The notes: generated by a model not told the origin, from the letters alone. Positions 34,724 to 47,351 are shown, numbered from the stretch's first letter. The stretch is DNA of 64,000 bases from Panicum virgatum (GCF_016808335.1 NC_053149.1:38146118-38210117); one strand, 5' to 3'. Program-made: numbers and translations.

Positions 34724-35034
34724 CTAGGGGCGAAGCTAGAGCTGAATCGAGGGGGGTGCCCTGTCCATGGTTCTGCTACTAGCTCTCTAATTTATAATAT
34801 GGAAATTTAATAATTAACATTGAGTTTTCATTCCAGTGGGGTGCCCGGGCACCCGCTGCGTCCAACGTAGCTCCGCCCCTGGGGCAAAGCTAGAGCTGAA
34901 TCGAGGGGGGTGCCCTGTCCATGGTTCTGCTACTAGCTCTCTAATTTATAAGATGGAAATTTAATAATTAACATTGAGTTTTCATTCCAGTGGGGTGCCC
35001 GGGCACCCGCTGCGGCCAACGTAGCTCCGCCCCT
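34724..35034. mobile_element. Tandem pair of 154-base hAT-like MITEs in LTR W
   Basis: Two head-to-tail units with a 154-base period each start with an AGGGGCRAAGCTAGAGC-like end and finish with GTAGCTCCGCCCCT, i.e. short terminal inverted repeats related to CAGGGGCGGAGCTA. TGCCGCAG (34716-34723) and GGCCGCAG (35035-35042) flank the pair and match at 7 of 8 bases, the length expected for hAT. Removing the pair restores the block seen intact in X (…GCCGCAG joined to TGGTAGGCGGCA). Confidence 0.7.
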
Positions 35035-35501
35035 GGCCGCAGTGGTAGGCGGCAGGTGATGACAACCATGTCCGTCCTTCGCAGTCCACCACGTTCGAGT
35101 GTTTTCATAGTCTGAGGCCGCTGAAGTAAGCTCTAGGTTCCTGTTATCTGGTTAGAAGCAAGGTTTACTCTAACGAGGCTAGCTCAATAGTTTAGAAGTG
35201 TTTCAGGTGTCTTATCTCGCTTGTTGTCCTCCCAGCTGCTTACTTCTCTAACGATTAGAGTCTCCCGTGTCAAACAGTCGTTACCTGTCCATTATCTTAT
35301 TATCATATCTAGCTTACACCCACTATGTTAGCCGATTGATATAATTAGTAAAGTTGTCATTCGATTCTTTGCTACTCTTTAATCATAGTGCTTCCATGAG
35401 GATATTTACGATACCCTGAAATACTCCAAGGTGAAGTGCTACAGCGGTGATTTTGTGCGCTTGCGGAATACATATTCTATTGGGCATAAGAAACACCAAC
35501 A

Positions 35502-36698
35502 GCAACTATCCCATTCTCTTGGAGGAACCTGGCAAAAGGACCATGAACCTGCCCATAAGTAGTGTGTCTGCAATAGTATTCACCCCCATGATGTGAGTGT
35601 ACTATTTTAATCTTTAAGTCATGCTGATGTTCTACTTCAGCCTTAAATATATTAAATTTTTCTAGCGCTTTAGACTACTCTTTAATAGGATAAATATATC
35701 CGTAGCATGAATACTCATTAGTAAATATAATGATTGAATCAAAACCATCAATAGGCATTTTGGGAAAAGGATCGCAAATGTCGGTGTGAATTATTTATAA
35801 AGGACATGTGCTTCAGTTAGCCCCTTTCTCTATATGTTTAACATATTTCCTTTAATACAATCTAGACAATGTTCATTTGCATCACTAAAGTTTAGCGGTT
35901 CGAGTATTTGTTCTTTAGTCAGACATTCAATACTCCCCCTGAAAATGTGTCCCAAACGATAGTGCTGCAATTTTGAGGATGTCTCATTAACACTACTCTT
36001 GCAAGTCTTACTGACATCACAAACATTAAGTGCAGAAGATTCAGGGATAACACATAAAGCTTGTCATGTCAGAGGCATGACCCACAACATTATTATCAAA
36101 CAAAATTAAACATTTCCCATCACCAAAATTAATCCATCATTATCTGATAATGTGATAGAAATTAAATTTCATCTAACAGAAGGAACATAAACAAAATTCT
36201 TAAGTTTAATATTACAAAACCATTGGTTAAAACTAAAGGAGCTAGTCCTATAGCTTCAACACAGACTTCAAAACCATTAGCCTCTCGAAAGCTTATGTCC
36301 CTTCCTGTCAGTCTTACCGAGTTAGGTACGGTATCCCTGCAATGAATTCGTAACATGCACAATAGCACCTGAGTCAATGCACCATGCATTTGTAGGGAGA
36401 TCAACACAAAAAGATTCGTCAACAAAAGTAATTATATCATTACCATGCCTGGCAAGCCATTTCAGCCACCCAAGAGTCATCTATGTGTCCTTCCTGCTTG
36501 CAGAAGAAGCACTCATTATTCTTTGCATAACAAGAAGACAAAGGACCTGAGGCACCACGGGAGTGCTAAAGGAGGGAAATTATGGGTGTTTTGAGCAGGA
36601 TGAGAACTCTGTTGTAGCTTCTTGTATAAGGCATAAGTGTTGTTCCTCTTCCTGCCTATGTTACTTGCTTGGCTCTTCCTAGAAGAAGAGCCACCTTG
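35502..36698 (-). pseudogene. COP-2: decayed Copia integrase, protease and gag zinc-knuckle region
   Basis: Reading down the minus strand from 36698: gag tail; a knuckle CFFCKQEGH near 36490-36515 whose fourth ligand reads W instead of C; a protease CIDSGA box near 36370; a pre-integrase region with CLDCIKGK near 35860-35890; an integrase core HTDICDPFP to HHGGEYY with a GYIYPIKE box; and a break at LQENGIV beside LTR W at 35502. Many stops and frameshifts are present. Its integrase differs from that of COP-1, so it is a separate element. The rest of its gag lies at 51194-51705, beyond SIRE-1. Confidence 0.8.
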
Positions 36699-38361
36699 TG
36701 TAGGATCAAGAACACCGACTAGAGGGGGGGTGAATAGGCAGTTTAAAAGCTAAAACCACAAACACTAGAGAAATTTAATTAGTAAAATAAGAGAGCCCTT
36801 TGTCTTACTACTACTACCTCTAGTTTGGGTTTGCAACCTAGGATGACAAGATAAATTACAATCTCTAGGAAGGTAAATAGCTCAAAGTAAATGAACAAAA
36901 CAAGATGAGCAAGAGAGATAACCAAGCTTGATACAAGAATTTATCCCGTGGTGTCGATAACTTGCCGGTCGCCCCTAATCCACATTGAGGTGGATTCCAA
37001 GAGTCAACCGCTCCTCTATCAAGAACTCTCTTGATCTTGAGCAGGCTTGAATCAAGGAACTGCTCCACACCTCGATTCCACTAGAGTTGCTCTTCACCAC
37101 TCCAGTGAGGTGAGCACAAGACCTCTCACAACCGAAATCGGGGCTCCTCAACAATCTCCTTGCAGGTGCTCCACGAAATCCACTTCTCCAAGCCGTCTAG
37201 GGAGCGGCAACTCGCAAGAGTAACAAGTCGATGACGCTTGCTTGAAGTTTCCTAAGTGCCACAAAGCTCAAACACTTGATGCAATGCACTAGGATGCTCT
37301 CACACTCTCAAAGATGCAATCACTAAGTAAGAATATGTGAGAGAGGGATGGCTCAGCTCTAATGTGTCAAGAATGCAGTCCAAATGGCCAAGAGAGCCTC
37401 CCAATGGCCAGGCATTGGGTATATATAGACATCCCTTAAAAAACTAGCCGTTACACTCTTTTCTGCATAATCGTGGACCGTCCGCAGTTCAAAAACCGAA
37501 CTGTCCACCCTTATAAACTAGTGAGTCAGAGTGCATTGATTGTGTGTCAGAACTAGTCGTTAAAACCCTGGCGGACCGTCCGCGCCCTAGGGGCGGACCG
37601 TCCGCGGTTATAAGATCTGAACCACGAGAGACGAAAAACGTCTCTGGTCCCTTTTGAAAATGATCGGCGGACCGTCCATGCCCTAGGGGCGGACCGTCCG
37701 CCATTCAACCTTGAAATCCACCAGAGACCAAAACGTCTCTGGTACAAAATTTAAGTGACCGGCGGACCGTCCGTGCCCTAGGAGCGGACCGTCCGCCATT
37801 CAGACCATCAGACCAACCAGAGATGCAACGTCTCTGGCACAATTTTAAGTTAGAGGGACGGAACGTCCATCCTCCTGGGCCGGACCGTCCGCCCTTCATA
37901 TTTCAACACACCAGAGGCAAACAGCCTCTCTGGTACATTTTCAAAGTGAGTGGCGGATCGTCCGCACTAGACAGTCAGCACTCAAACTTTTTAACCTTTT
38001 TCAAACTTTTCAAAAATGTTGTTAGCCCTCATGCATGCATCTAGATATTTTAAGCAAAATGACACTAAAGACCCGTCAAGCATGAGTACACGACCCCTCT
38101 TGATAGTACGGCTATCTATCCAACAAATCGGATCATTTCTCATCCACTAAACACCTTATGACCGGTAAAATACAAAAGCCCTATTTGATACCTTTGCCTT
38201 AAGCCCAAGCTTTGCACATCATCTCGAAAACATCATACGATCACAATCTAATCCCTTTTATCCATGGATCAACCTATGCTCATTATCTCAAATGAAATAG
38301 TTAATCCACAAACTATTGTCATTAATTACTAAAACTCAAAATAGGGGCCTAGATGCTTTCA
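36699..38361 (-). repeat. SIRE-1 3' LTR
   Basis: This 1663-base copy has a TATA-like CTATATATAC on the minus strand at 37419-37428. About nine GGACCGTCC-core palindromes lie in 37470-37970, several in pairs with 22-base spacing joined by GCCCTAGGGG. Confidence 0.9.
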
Positions 38362-38377
38362 ATTTCCCCCTTTTTGG
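38362..38377 (-). promoter_or_regulatory. SIRE-1 polypurine tract
   Basis: The minus strand reads CCAAAAAGGGGGAAAT immediately before the 3' LTR, the expected plus-strand primer. Confidence 0.85.
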
Positions 38378-38989
38378 TAATTGATGACAACACTAATTTT
38401 GGAGTGATAAAAAGAGTTCAAGTCAACTTTATACACAAGGCATAAGGTAGATTTGGAATTGAACTTTGGAAGAAGTTACACATTTTTCTTGAAAATTTCA
38501 GATTAGATTTGAATAAATTCACCAAGGTTCGATGAGTAGAGAGAACTCCCCCTTGATATGTGCTTATAAATTTGAATGAATACCAAGAGCACATATATAT
38601 GAAATTTGAAAATTTTGACGGAGTTTCCCCTACAAGTGGAAATCGAGGCAATACAACATATAAGATATATATGATATGAACTTAACATGATTATCACAAC
38701 CTCATCAAACCACAAGATGAACACAATCGATAAGAGTGTCACAAACCAACGCAGTTCATCACATATTACAAACCAGATCTGCAAATCAAGTTTAAAGCAC
38801 AAATCGAGTCCATGAAAGACAATAATATAAACGTGCAATGCAACAGAGTTCGACACCAATAAAACAAGAGTAGCAAGCGGAAGCAAATCAAATAGAATCT
38901 CCATGCGAAGTCCATGAGCTCCCCTAGATCCATGCATCACTCCAATACAAGCTACTCTTCTCCCCCTTTGGCATCAATTGGCAAGAAGA

Positions 38990-40644
38990 TCAATCCATCG
39001 GCGACGGAGGCGGTGGCGGTGGGTAGAAGGGCTGGTGAGGATAAAACTCTGGAGGCGGCACTGGAGCCGGGAAGACCGAGTAGAAGTGGTCTGAGAAGCC
39101 CGTGAAAGCAGTACTTAAGGTGTCAAACCTCTGCTCTAGCTGCTGCTGCCTCTGCTCAAGTTGTTGAAACTGCTCAGACGACGACATATCCTCAAAGCGA
39201 GAATCCAGAGCTGCTATGTCTGAGTGGAGACCCTCCTGAACTCCTTGCATCTGAGCTATCATAGGCTGGAACATGATCTCCTGAAAGTGCTGTGTCATCT
39301 GCTGCTGCATGTTCTGGAAGTCCAAGTTCATCTGAGTCTGCATCTGAGTCACAAGGCCATCCATATGAGAAGTCATACCCTGCTATATCGATGTACAGTA
39401 TGGGTCAAAGTATCCAGCTGGAGGTGCCCACTGTGGCTGCACTGGAGGTGGTGGATGTGACATGGCATGCTGTGCTGCCTCTGCTTCTTTGTGCCCCACA
39501 TCATCACCATCATCATCATCATGCTCATGGTCCTCCTTATCCATGTCATCACCTGGGAAGGGAGTCAAGGGCCTCAAGAGAAAAGCAGTGTCATTCTTGA
39601 ACGGCTTAAACGGAAAGTGCCTGCACTCACAGATCCCGCTGAAACTGGTCTTGGCCTTGATAATTGACATGATGTAAGGTATAAAGTAGAGGTTCATCTC
39701 AAGATTTAGCCTCAGATCTGCCAACTGATCCATGATGAGAGAAATAATATTGATTCTATTTCCATTCATCACATGAGAGATCACATTCCAATAGAGACCT
39801 CTAATCTTGTCCTTGTTTCCACTTTTAGGCATAAAGGTGACTCTTGCAATTTTATTGATGACTGCAGGATGATGCCTAAGACCTTGAGTGCCCGCAAACA
39901 TTCTAGCAATCCCAACATTTGCAGGCTCATAGTAAATAGGATAATCAGTTTCAGGCAAGGGATTTTCCATCACAATATCCACAGTTTGCGCATTCTTCAT
40001 GAGATCATAGTCTAACTGATTAGCTGCAGCAAACTGAGCAAAGGTAGCATAATATACCCTTTTTCCAGTTTTCCACCATAGCTTTTCTTCTACCATGCTA
40101 ATCTCTAGGGTGGCATAGAACTGGCGAATGACTGTTTCATTCCAATCACACCTATGCTGCAGGAAATTTGCTAGACCCATGTGCTCAAATCTATCAACAA
40201 GTGCAGACATGACAGGCTGTGACCTCATATAGGCTAAGTCTATGGTTTGATGTTTGAAGACAGTTTTCTTGACTATATGACCAAAATAAGCATCTTGTTG
40301 AACCATAGTGCTGAAATAGAGGATATTGGTGTCACGTGGTTCATTGAGCTGATTTACTGACCTTGCATGTGAGTAAGACTCAGTAGTCCACTGCCTACTA
40401 GGAAGGTCTAGCCCCATAAGATCAGTGACGTCATCCTCGTCACCCTCAACATCTTCCTCAGAGGAATCATCTCCAACACCCCCAACAGACGATGCAGCAG
40501 CCAAATCACTTGGATTAGGAGCATAATCAACATCATCTGAGTCATCACTATCTCTTTGCCTCTTGGAGGACACAACCTTCTTGATCTTGGAAGTAGTGGC
40601 CTTTTGTATCTTCCGAGGTGGCCTGAGATCAAGAATTAATCATA
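38990..40644 (-). pseudogene. SIRE-1 third ORF (env-position protein), one internal stop
   Basis: The frame is open from about 40644 to 38990 except for one TAG at 39383-39385, giving a 396-residue part, then two codons, then a 128-residue part in the same frame. The N-terminus is acidic and serine-rich. A middle domain (about 100-330) resembles the so-called putative plant transposon domain found downstream of pol in Sireviruses. The C-terminal part is Q-rich, predicted coiled coil, and ends in a proline run. I see no clear signal peptide or membrane anchor, so an envelope function is not supported. No ATG opens the frame: it starts at a GTG-containing stretch after a splice-acceptor-like TTGATCTCAG near 40623-40632, suggesting expression by splicing. 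Confidence 0.7.
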
Positions 40645-41784
40645 AGAAACAATTATTCAAGTGTAACACCCCAGCCAAACAAGTTCATCACAACTCAGCA
40701 CAATTCTGCAGAAAACTGCTCTGGCGGACCGTCCGCGGGTTACAGAAATACCAACACGGACTGTCCGCGGTCAGCCGGCGAACCGTCCGCGACCCATCTG
40801 TTCAAGAACAGTAACTGAAAATCGCCCAAATATTGATTCATCCATATTTTGAGTTCTAGTGCTAATCTACCAACCAAATTTTTGCCACAACATCTCCTCA
40901 ACACTAGCAACAAGATCCCCCAATTGATTTCACAAATCATGGTCCAAAAACAGATCGGAGCACCCCAAACCCTAGGCACTTTCATGATGAAATCCGTAAA
41001 TATAATGAGAGGAATCAATGAAATACCGAGGGTCCGGGGATGCGCTCGGACTGTCCGGGAATCACGACAAACGACCTTGACCTTGATGTCTTCCCACGTG
41101 CTTGAGAGAGAAGGAGAGAGAGCTTTTGGATGGTGTGGGTGCGGTTTGGTGGGAGGAGAGAGGGACTTGGGCATATAAGTCCACGGGTGGCCGGTCCCAC
41201 CATTCTGCGCAGGCGCGGACCGTCCGCGACCTCTAGGCGGACCGTCCGGCCTTAAAATTTCTGACATATCACTCAACTAGAACAGACTCTGGAAAAATAT
41301 TTCTCAACACGTGCGGACCGTCCGCGGACCCTTGGTGGACAGTCCGCTCTTTGCACAGTGAACACATCACCGGTCTATCCGAAGCTAACCGGTGCATATG
41401 GCTGGCCGTCCGCGGTCCATAGGCGGACTGTCCGCGCTTACACTTTTCTACTGATCTAAGCCTCTGGTGACAAACTTTATGAACGGCGGACCATCCGCCT
41501 CTTACCCGCGGACCGTCCGCGCTACCAAAATTCTGACAACTCTGAATTTTGCCATCTTTCACAATTCCAACTTCAATTTGGGATCATTGCTCATATAAAA
41601 ATCCAAAAATCTCAAAACTAGCATGAATACCTTCCAAAGACTCATATGAGCAAGTATCAACAAGGAATCAAAAATAAATTGAGTAAAATCAAGAAAACTC
41701 ATAAATGGCTGAAAAATGCTTCAAAAATTCAGAAAATTGAAACAAAGGATGCATAGAAGAACCACATGACATATGTACTAGTTT
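40645..41784 (-). other. SIRE-1 spacer between pol and third ORF, rich in CGGACCGTCCG palindromes
   Basis: No coding domain is present. Between about 40720 and 41525 there are about a dozen copies or one-mismatch variants of GCGGACCGTCCGC, the same motif as in the LTRs. Frames seen here, such as those around 40740-41276, are incidental. Confidence 0.75.
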
Positions 41785-44700
41785 TCAAGTCACATTTGAG
41801 AAGTCAATGATATTTAGCTCATTTCTTAACTTGCAAAACCGACATTCATGCAATGGCTTGGTAAATATGTCGGCTAATTGATTATCCGTGCCAATTCCAT
41901 CAATCTTGATATTATTTTTGTTCACATGATCTCTAAGAAAATGATGACGGATATCAATATGCTTGATTCTTGAATGTTGCACCGGATTAGTTGCAATTTT
42001 CACGGCGCTTTCATTATCACATAATAAGAGAATCTCATCAAACTTCATACCAAAATCAAGAAGAGTTTACTTCATCCATAACAATTGTGCACAACAACTT
42101 TCGGCCAAAATATATTCCGCTTCAGTGGTTGAAAGAGCAACGGAATTTTTCTTCTTTGAAGACCAAGACACAAGAGACCTTCCAATAAATTGACAACCAC
42201 CGGAAGTGCTTTTCCTGTCAACCTTGCACCCGGCATAATCCGAATCCGAAAACCCAACTAAATCAAAATGAGTACCCTTGGGATACCATAAACCAATATT
42301 TGGAGTGAATTTCAAGTATCTCAAGATTCTTTTAATGGCGGTCAAATGAAATTCTCCAGGTGTGGCTTTAAATCGTGCACACATGCAAAAACTAAATATG
42401 ATGTCGGACCTAGATGCGGTCAAATAAAGAAAACTACCAATCATAGAACAGTAAAGCTTTTGGTCAACCGGGTTACCTCCCTCATCTAGGTCAGGATGCC
42501 CATTGGTGGACATAGGAGTCTTGATTGGTTTTGCATCTTCCATACCAAATTTCTTCAATATATCCTTCACATATTTAGATTGACACACAAAGGTGCCTTT
42601 CTTGAGTTGCTTGATTTGAAGTCCAAGAAAGAAACTCAATTCACCAATCATAGACATCTCAAACTCCGTAGACATCATTTCACCAAATTCCTCACAAAAA
42701 CTTGGGTTAGTTGAACCAAAGATAATATCATCAACATAAATTTGACAAACAAAAAATCCTTACCAATTGCTTTAGTGAACAAGGTGGTGTCAACCTTACT
42801 AATTTTGAAGCTCTTAGAAATAAGAAAATTCCTCAATCTTTCATACCAAGCCCGTGGAGCTTGCTTAAGACCATAGAGAGCTTTAGAGAGCTTGTATAAA
42901 TGATTTGGCTTCTTAGGATCTTCAAAACCGGGAGGTTCCTCAACAAATACAAGTTCACTAATCTTATCATTCAAAAAAGTATTTTTCACATCTATTTGAT
43001 AAAGTTTTATGTTGTGAGAGCAAGCATAAGCCAATAAAATTCTAATAGCTTCTAATCTAACAACGGGAGCAAAAGTTTCACCGAAATCCAAACCTTCAAT
43101 TTGAGTGAAGCCTTGAGCCACCAATCTTGCCTTGTTTCTCACAACAATTACATCTTCATTTTGCTTGTTTCTAAAGACCCATTTAGTACCAATGACTTTG
43201 TAATTCTTGGGCCTCTCCACTAGATCCCAAACTTGATTCCGGGTGAAATTATTCAATTCTTCATGCATAGCATCCACCCAATCCAGATCACTTAAAGTTT
43301 CATCTACACGGTTAAGTTCAAGGAAAGATACAAAAGAATAGTATTCACAAAATGAAGCTATGCGAGATCGAGTTTGGACACCCTTACTAATATCACACAT
43401 GATTTGATCCACCGGGTGATCCTTTGCAAGAACATGATGAATTCTTTGAGGCACAATGGGCTCTTGAGTTGATGTGGAAGGTGAAGTAGTAGAACCCACT
43501 TGATATTGTACTTGAGAATCATCGTTCCTTGAATCTTGTACAATTAGTTGTGCTTGATCATTTGGGATAGAAGTTAAAGGATTTACTCTAATAGAGATAG
43601 AAGGACCATATTCATCTTCATCTTCTTCTCTTGGTCTAACATCACCAATTGACATAGTTTCTATTGCATTTCCCAAGCCATCATTTCTCACATTATCAAG
43701 ATTTTTTTGTTCATAATGAGACCCATTGGTTTCTTCAAACTCCCCATCATATGCTTCTTCAACAATGTCATGAGATTTGTTGTAGACCCGATGAGCCTTG
43801 CTACAAGATGAATACCCAAAAAGAAAACCTTCATCACATTCACTTTGGAACTTTGATAACCGAGTTTCCTTCTTGAGAATATAGCATTTGCAACCAAACA
43901 CTCTAAAATATGAGATATTTGGCTTCCTTCAAATGAGCAATTCATATGGGGTCTTGTTATGAAATCTATGGCAACATAATCTATTAGAAGCATGACAAGC
44001 CGTGTTGATTGCTTCGGCCCAAAAACTATCCAAAATATTGTACTCGGAGAGCATTGATCTTGCCGTATCAATCAAGGTTCAATTCTTCCTATCAACAAGA
44101 CTATTTTGCTCCGGAGTGTACTTGGTTGAGAACTCATGTGTTTCTAAACTCACTTCTATTGTCACTCCTTACTTTCTTCACCTTGAGTTCAAATTCATTC
44201 TCGGCCCTTGTTATGAATTTCTTGAATATATCATATGTATCGGTCTTGTCATGAAGAAAGAAAACCCATGTATATCTTGAATAATCATCCACTACCATAA
44301 GACAATAGCAATTTCCTCCAATGCTATGTTGTAGGACCAAATAAATACATATGCAATAATTCCAAAGGTTTCTCGGTTGACATAACATTCTTGGTGGGCT
44401 GAGAATTTACAACTTGCTTTTCGGCTTGACATGCACTACATAACTTATCCTTTTCAAATTTCACATTCTTCAAGCCAACAACTAAATCATACTTTAAGAG
44501 TCGGTTGAGTTGTTTCATGACAACATGACCAAGTCTTCTATGCCATAACCAACCCAAAGATGATTGAGAGAACAAGCAAGTAGACAAATTTACCTCTCTA
44601 GTAGCAAAATCCACAAGATATACATCCTCATGTCTAAATCCCATGAAGATATGATCATTACCGTCCAAACTAGTCACTACAACATCATCTTTAGTGAAAC

Positions 44701-44820
44701 TACACTTATTACCAAAATCACAAAGTTGAGTGACCGACAAGAGATTGAACTTAAGAGAATCAACTAGCAATACTTTTGAAAGAGAATGATCACTTGAGAT
44801 AGCAATTCTACCAATTCCTT
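41785..44820 (-). pseudogene. SIRE-1 pol: pre-integrase, integrase, RT, RNase H (frameshifted)
   Basis: From 44820 down: pre-integrase with LVDSLKFNLLSVTQLCDFG and an HRRLGH...CSACQAEK finger (44324-44770); integrase core VVDDYSRYTWVF with VRSDNRSEF (44134-44330); broken integrase middle (43900-44130); integrase tail and RT with KWVFRNK, RLVAQGF, YGLKQAPRAWY (42675-43901); RT palm and thumb, RNase H with SDSDYAGC and TTEAEY (42067-42678); RNase H end with CDNESA and ADIFTKPL (41785-42048). A frameshift lies just before the catalytic RT motif near 42760, a TAA interrupts RNase H at 42067-42069, and further frame breaks affect the integrase. Protease and the gag C-terminus are absent, apparently replaced by TEK-2. 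Confidence 0.88.
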
Positions 44821-44823
44821 TGA

Positions 44824-47315
44824 TGTCACACCCGGTTTTTAAAAGAAAACCAAATGCATAACTATATGTATGCCATGATCAAGTTCCATACATATAGTGA
44901 CATCATAATAGTATAATGAGCAACAAGGTCATGTAAAAGAGACTTACAACAATTAAAAGGTCTATCAGAGATACACAGCTTCAACGGGAAACGACGGCTC
45001 CACGCTTCACAGGCAATCGACCGGGAGTTGCGTACGCCTAGAACTCAGCAACATCTTCAACAAACTTCAAGCAAGTTTCTCTTCTCTGAGTAGTGTGGTT
45101 ATAGTAAGGGTGAGCACATATCGTACTCAGCAAGTATATTGGAAAATAAATGACATGTAAAGTTAAATCAAAGATAAAGGCTGGCTGAATAAGCGGTAAG
45201 CATTTTAATTAATAGTTGAGCATTAACAACTTATTTACTAGCATGTATGAAAATCATCCCATATTTATGAAAAAGAATTAGATAACTAAAGTAATCAAAT
45301 GAATCTTGGAACAATTTAACAATTGTATTACCACAATGATTTCAATTAAGTAGACATGTGAGGGTCCGAGCCGCTCTTGACCGTGAGCACGGCTGATATA
45401 CCAGTTTTCACTCTGCAGAGGTCGCACACTTTACCCACAAGTTGAGTAAAAGTTCAAAAGAACTTTGAACCCAACCACGCATGTGCTGATCAGGCACAAT
45501 ACCACACTTCCGAGGTGTGATTGCATAGAGACGCTACGAGGCCTTTACAAAGACTCTCCAACTAGTAGTAGCCTGCTGAGGTTTCAGCAACTTGGCAAGT
45601 GCACCCTCCCCCAAAGCGAGCGTACCTCGTAAGCGTACCAAACCCCTTTGGTAGGCCGAGTACCCCTCTTGAACCTAGGCACCCCCTTGCGCCTTTCGGT
45701 AAGCTACTAACAAGCTGGAGAAATCTAATTAATCAGCCAAGACCAGAGCCATGTAGTCCTTGTGGTTGCGCTGTTTTCCCGGATGTTTCTGCATGGTTGA
45801 TTTTAATCAAGTTCACCAATTCATTATATTGTTCCAAAAGATATACATTAAAGTCTCATGTCTCAAGTGTCATTAATGTAAACCACCCATAGCCATTGTT
45901 CAGCGACTAAGCAAACTACCCAAAAGATTTTATAAAAGAAAACTTGGGTTTGAAAAGATATAGGTATCGAAAGATTTATATTATAACAGAACAAAAAACT
46001 ACAAGCTTGATTTATTTTGATTAAGAAAACATATGTAAAGTATATATCTAATTAGCTCAATTTAATTTATATTTGTAAAGAAGTTAAACATAGCAACATT
46101 TTATTTATTGGGTTTCAGGATAAATTAAATCAGTTCACTATTTAACTAGTAAATAAAAGACAAGCATGTGAGGACATCTAAGCGTGAAACTTTAAGATCC
46201 ATGGTTTGAACTAAACAAATTATGTTTAAAGAAATATTTATATAGGCATTAATCAAATTAATATTAATTGTGAAAAACAGTGTAGAACTCTAATTACCTT
46301 TTATTTTGAAAAGCTAGTTGAAATAGATATTAATCAAATTAATTCTAAATTTATTTATAAAACAAGAACTATAAAACAATTAGGCTACTAATCTACGAGA
46401 ACGACGAGGGAATTCCGTGGTGGAGATGCATCGTCGCGACGGAACCGAAGTTGGAAGGGGCGGCGACGGCTCTGTTTGACGAGTTCATCAGGAATAGCGA
46501 CGTTGGTTGGCTTGTCACCGGTAGCAGCAGCGTGCGCATGGGAAGGGGCGACACGGGAAGGCAAGGGCCGTAGGGCATGCCGGCCTCGGTAGATGTGGGC
46601 GCAGAGCTGCAGCCTGCAGGGGCGATGCGGGAGGGCGAGCAGTGAGCATCGTCGGCTTCTGCTTCCCTAGCGACGGCGCGCTGGACGGAGCGCAAGCTGC
46701 AGGGGGCGCCGGTAGCCTGGAGACGCGGCAACAGCGGATGACGGCGGCTTCCCCTCGCCTGGGCTCCTGGTGGCGGCGTTGAATCAGGGGCACGCAGGAC
46801 CAGGCGGTTGCCCTTTTTCACGTGTGGCAGGGAGGCACGATGGATGCAGCAGGGAGGCAAGGGCCGGCGTACAGATGCGAGAGGGGCTTGGGACCGAGGG
46901 TGCCTGCCCTAGGCACGCACGCCAAGAAATCGACGATGGCGGCATTGGTGTGCAGCTGGAGAAGTGTGCATCGGGCTGAAAGCTGAGGCTTGCTCGGCCT
47001 GTTAGCAGATAGAACGGAAGGGGCAATTGGCCCGTGATTGAAAAGGAAAAGGAAATGAAATAAAGTACGAAAGGGAAAAGAAACAGGATAAAAAAATATT
47101 TAAACCCAAAATTTTGGAAGAATTTCCACGTAATATTTATAGGACACAAAAGTTTGAATAAAATACTTTCAGGACTCGCAGAAAGAAATCTAGATGCTTC
47201 CGAAAATTGAATTAGCTCAAGGGAAAAAAATGAGAATAATTGCTAGAAAAATCTGGAAAAATTCCCGAGAAAGCCAGAAGATAGATAATTATATTTGAAA
47301 TTTTGGGATGTGATA
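44824..47315 (-). repeat. TEK-2 3' LTR (2492 bases)
   Basis: On the minus strand it starts TATCACATCCC (TG changed to TA) and ends GGGTGTGACA. The block around 45360-45440 matches TEK-1 LTR 4095-4150, and CTTGCTGAGTAC lies reversed at about 45123-45134. The GC-rich interval 46390-46990 gives long spurious frames on both strands. Confidence 0.8.
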
Positions 47316-47317
47316 GA

Positions 47318-47351
47318 ACTACCCCCTTAAACAGAATCTCGTCCCGAGATT
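47318..47351 (-). promoter_or_regulatory. TEK-2 polypurine tract and 17-base palindrome
   Basis: The reverse complement of 47335-47351 is AATCTCGGGACGAGATT, identical to TEK-1 and LARD-1. The tract TTTAAGGGGGTAGTTC follows before the LTR at 47315, at a 19-base spacing. Confidence 0.85.

Larger units (their letters stand above)
33333..35501 (+). mobile_element. LTR W: Tat/Athila-like solo or truncated LTR (same family as X)
   Basis: It begins TGTTGACGACC and ends AACACCAACA. It shares with X (in opposite orientation) the TATA region TATAAATAGGCC, the TAACACACACCA stretch near 34369 and the block GTTCCACCCCAC...TGGTAGGCGGCA (34700-35055). Without the MITE pair it is about 1.86 kb. It holds GGCCGGCCGGCC and GGCCGCCCGGCC motifs near 33705 and 34110-34240. 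The flanking 5-mers GCAGG and GCAAC do not match, and the two flanks come from different Copia elements, so this junction has been rearranged. Confidence 0.65.

Noticed and set aside
39500..39530. A histidine-run protein encoded by the ATCATCATC stretch on the plus strand
   Set aside because: It is the antisense of the aspartate-rich segment of the SIRE-1 third ORF.
38990..40644. A true viral envelope gene in SIRE-1
   Set aside because: No signal peptide, membrane anchor or cleavage site is evident; the protein is acidic then coiled-coil and proline-rich, so only its position recalls env.
46393..47149. Frames of 90-155 codons suggesting a gene between SIRE-1 gag and pol
   Set aside because: They fall inside the TEK-2 LTR in its GC-rich block, on both strands, with no domain.
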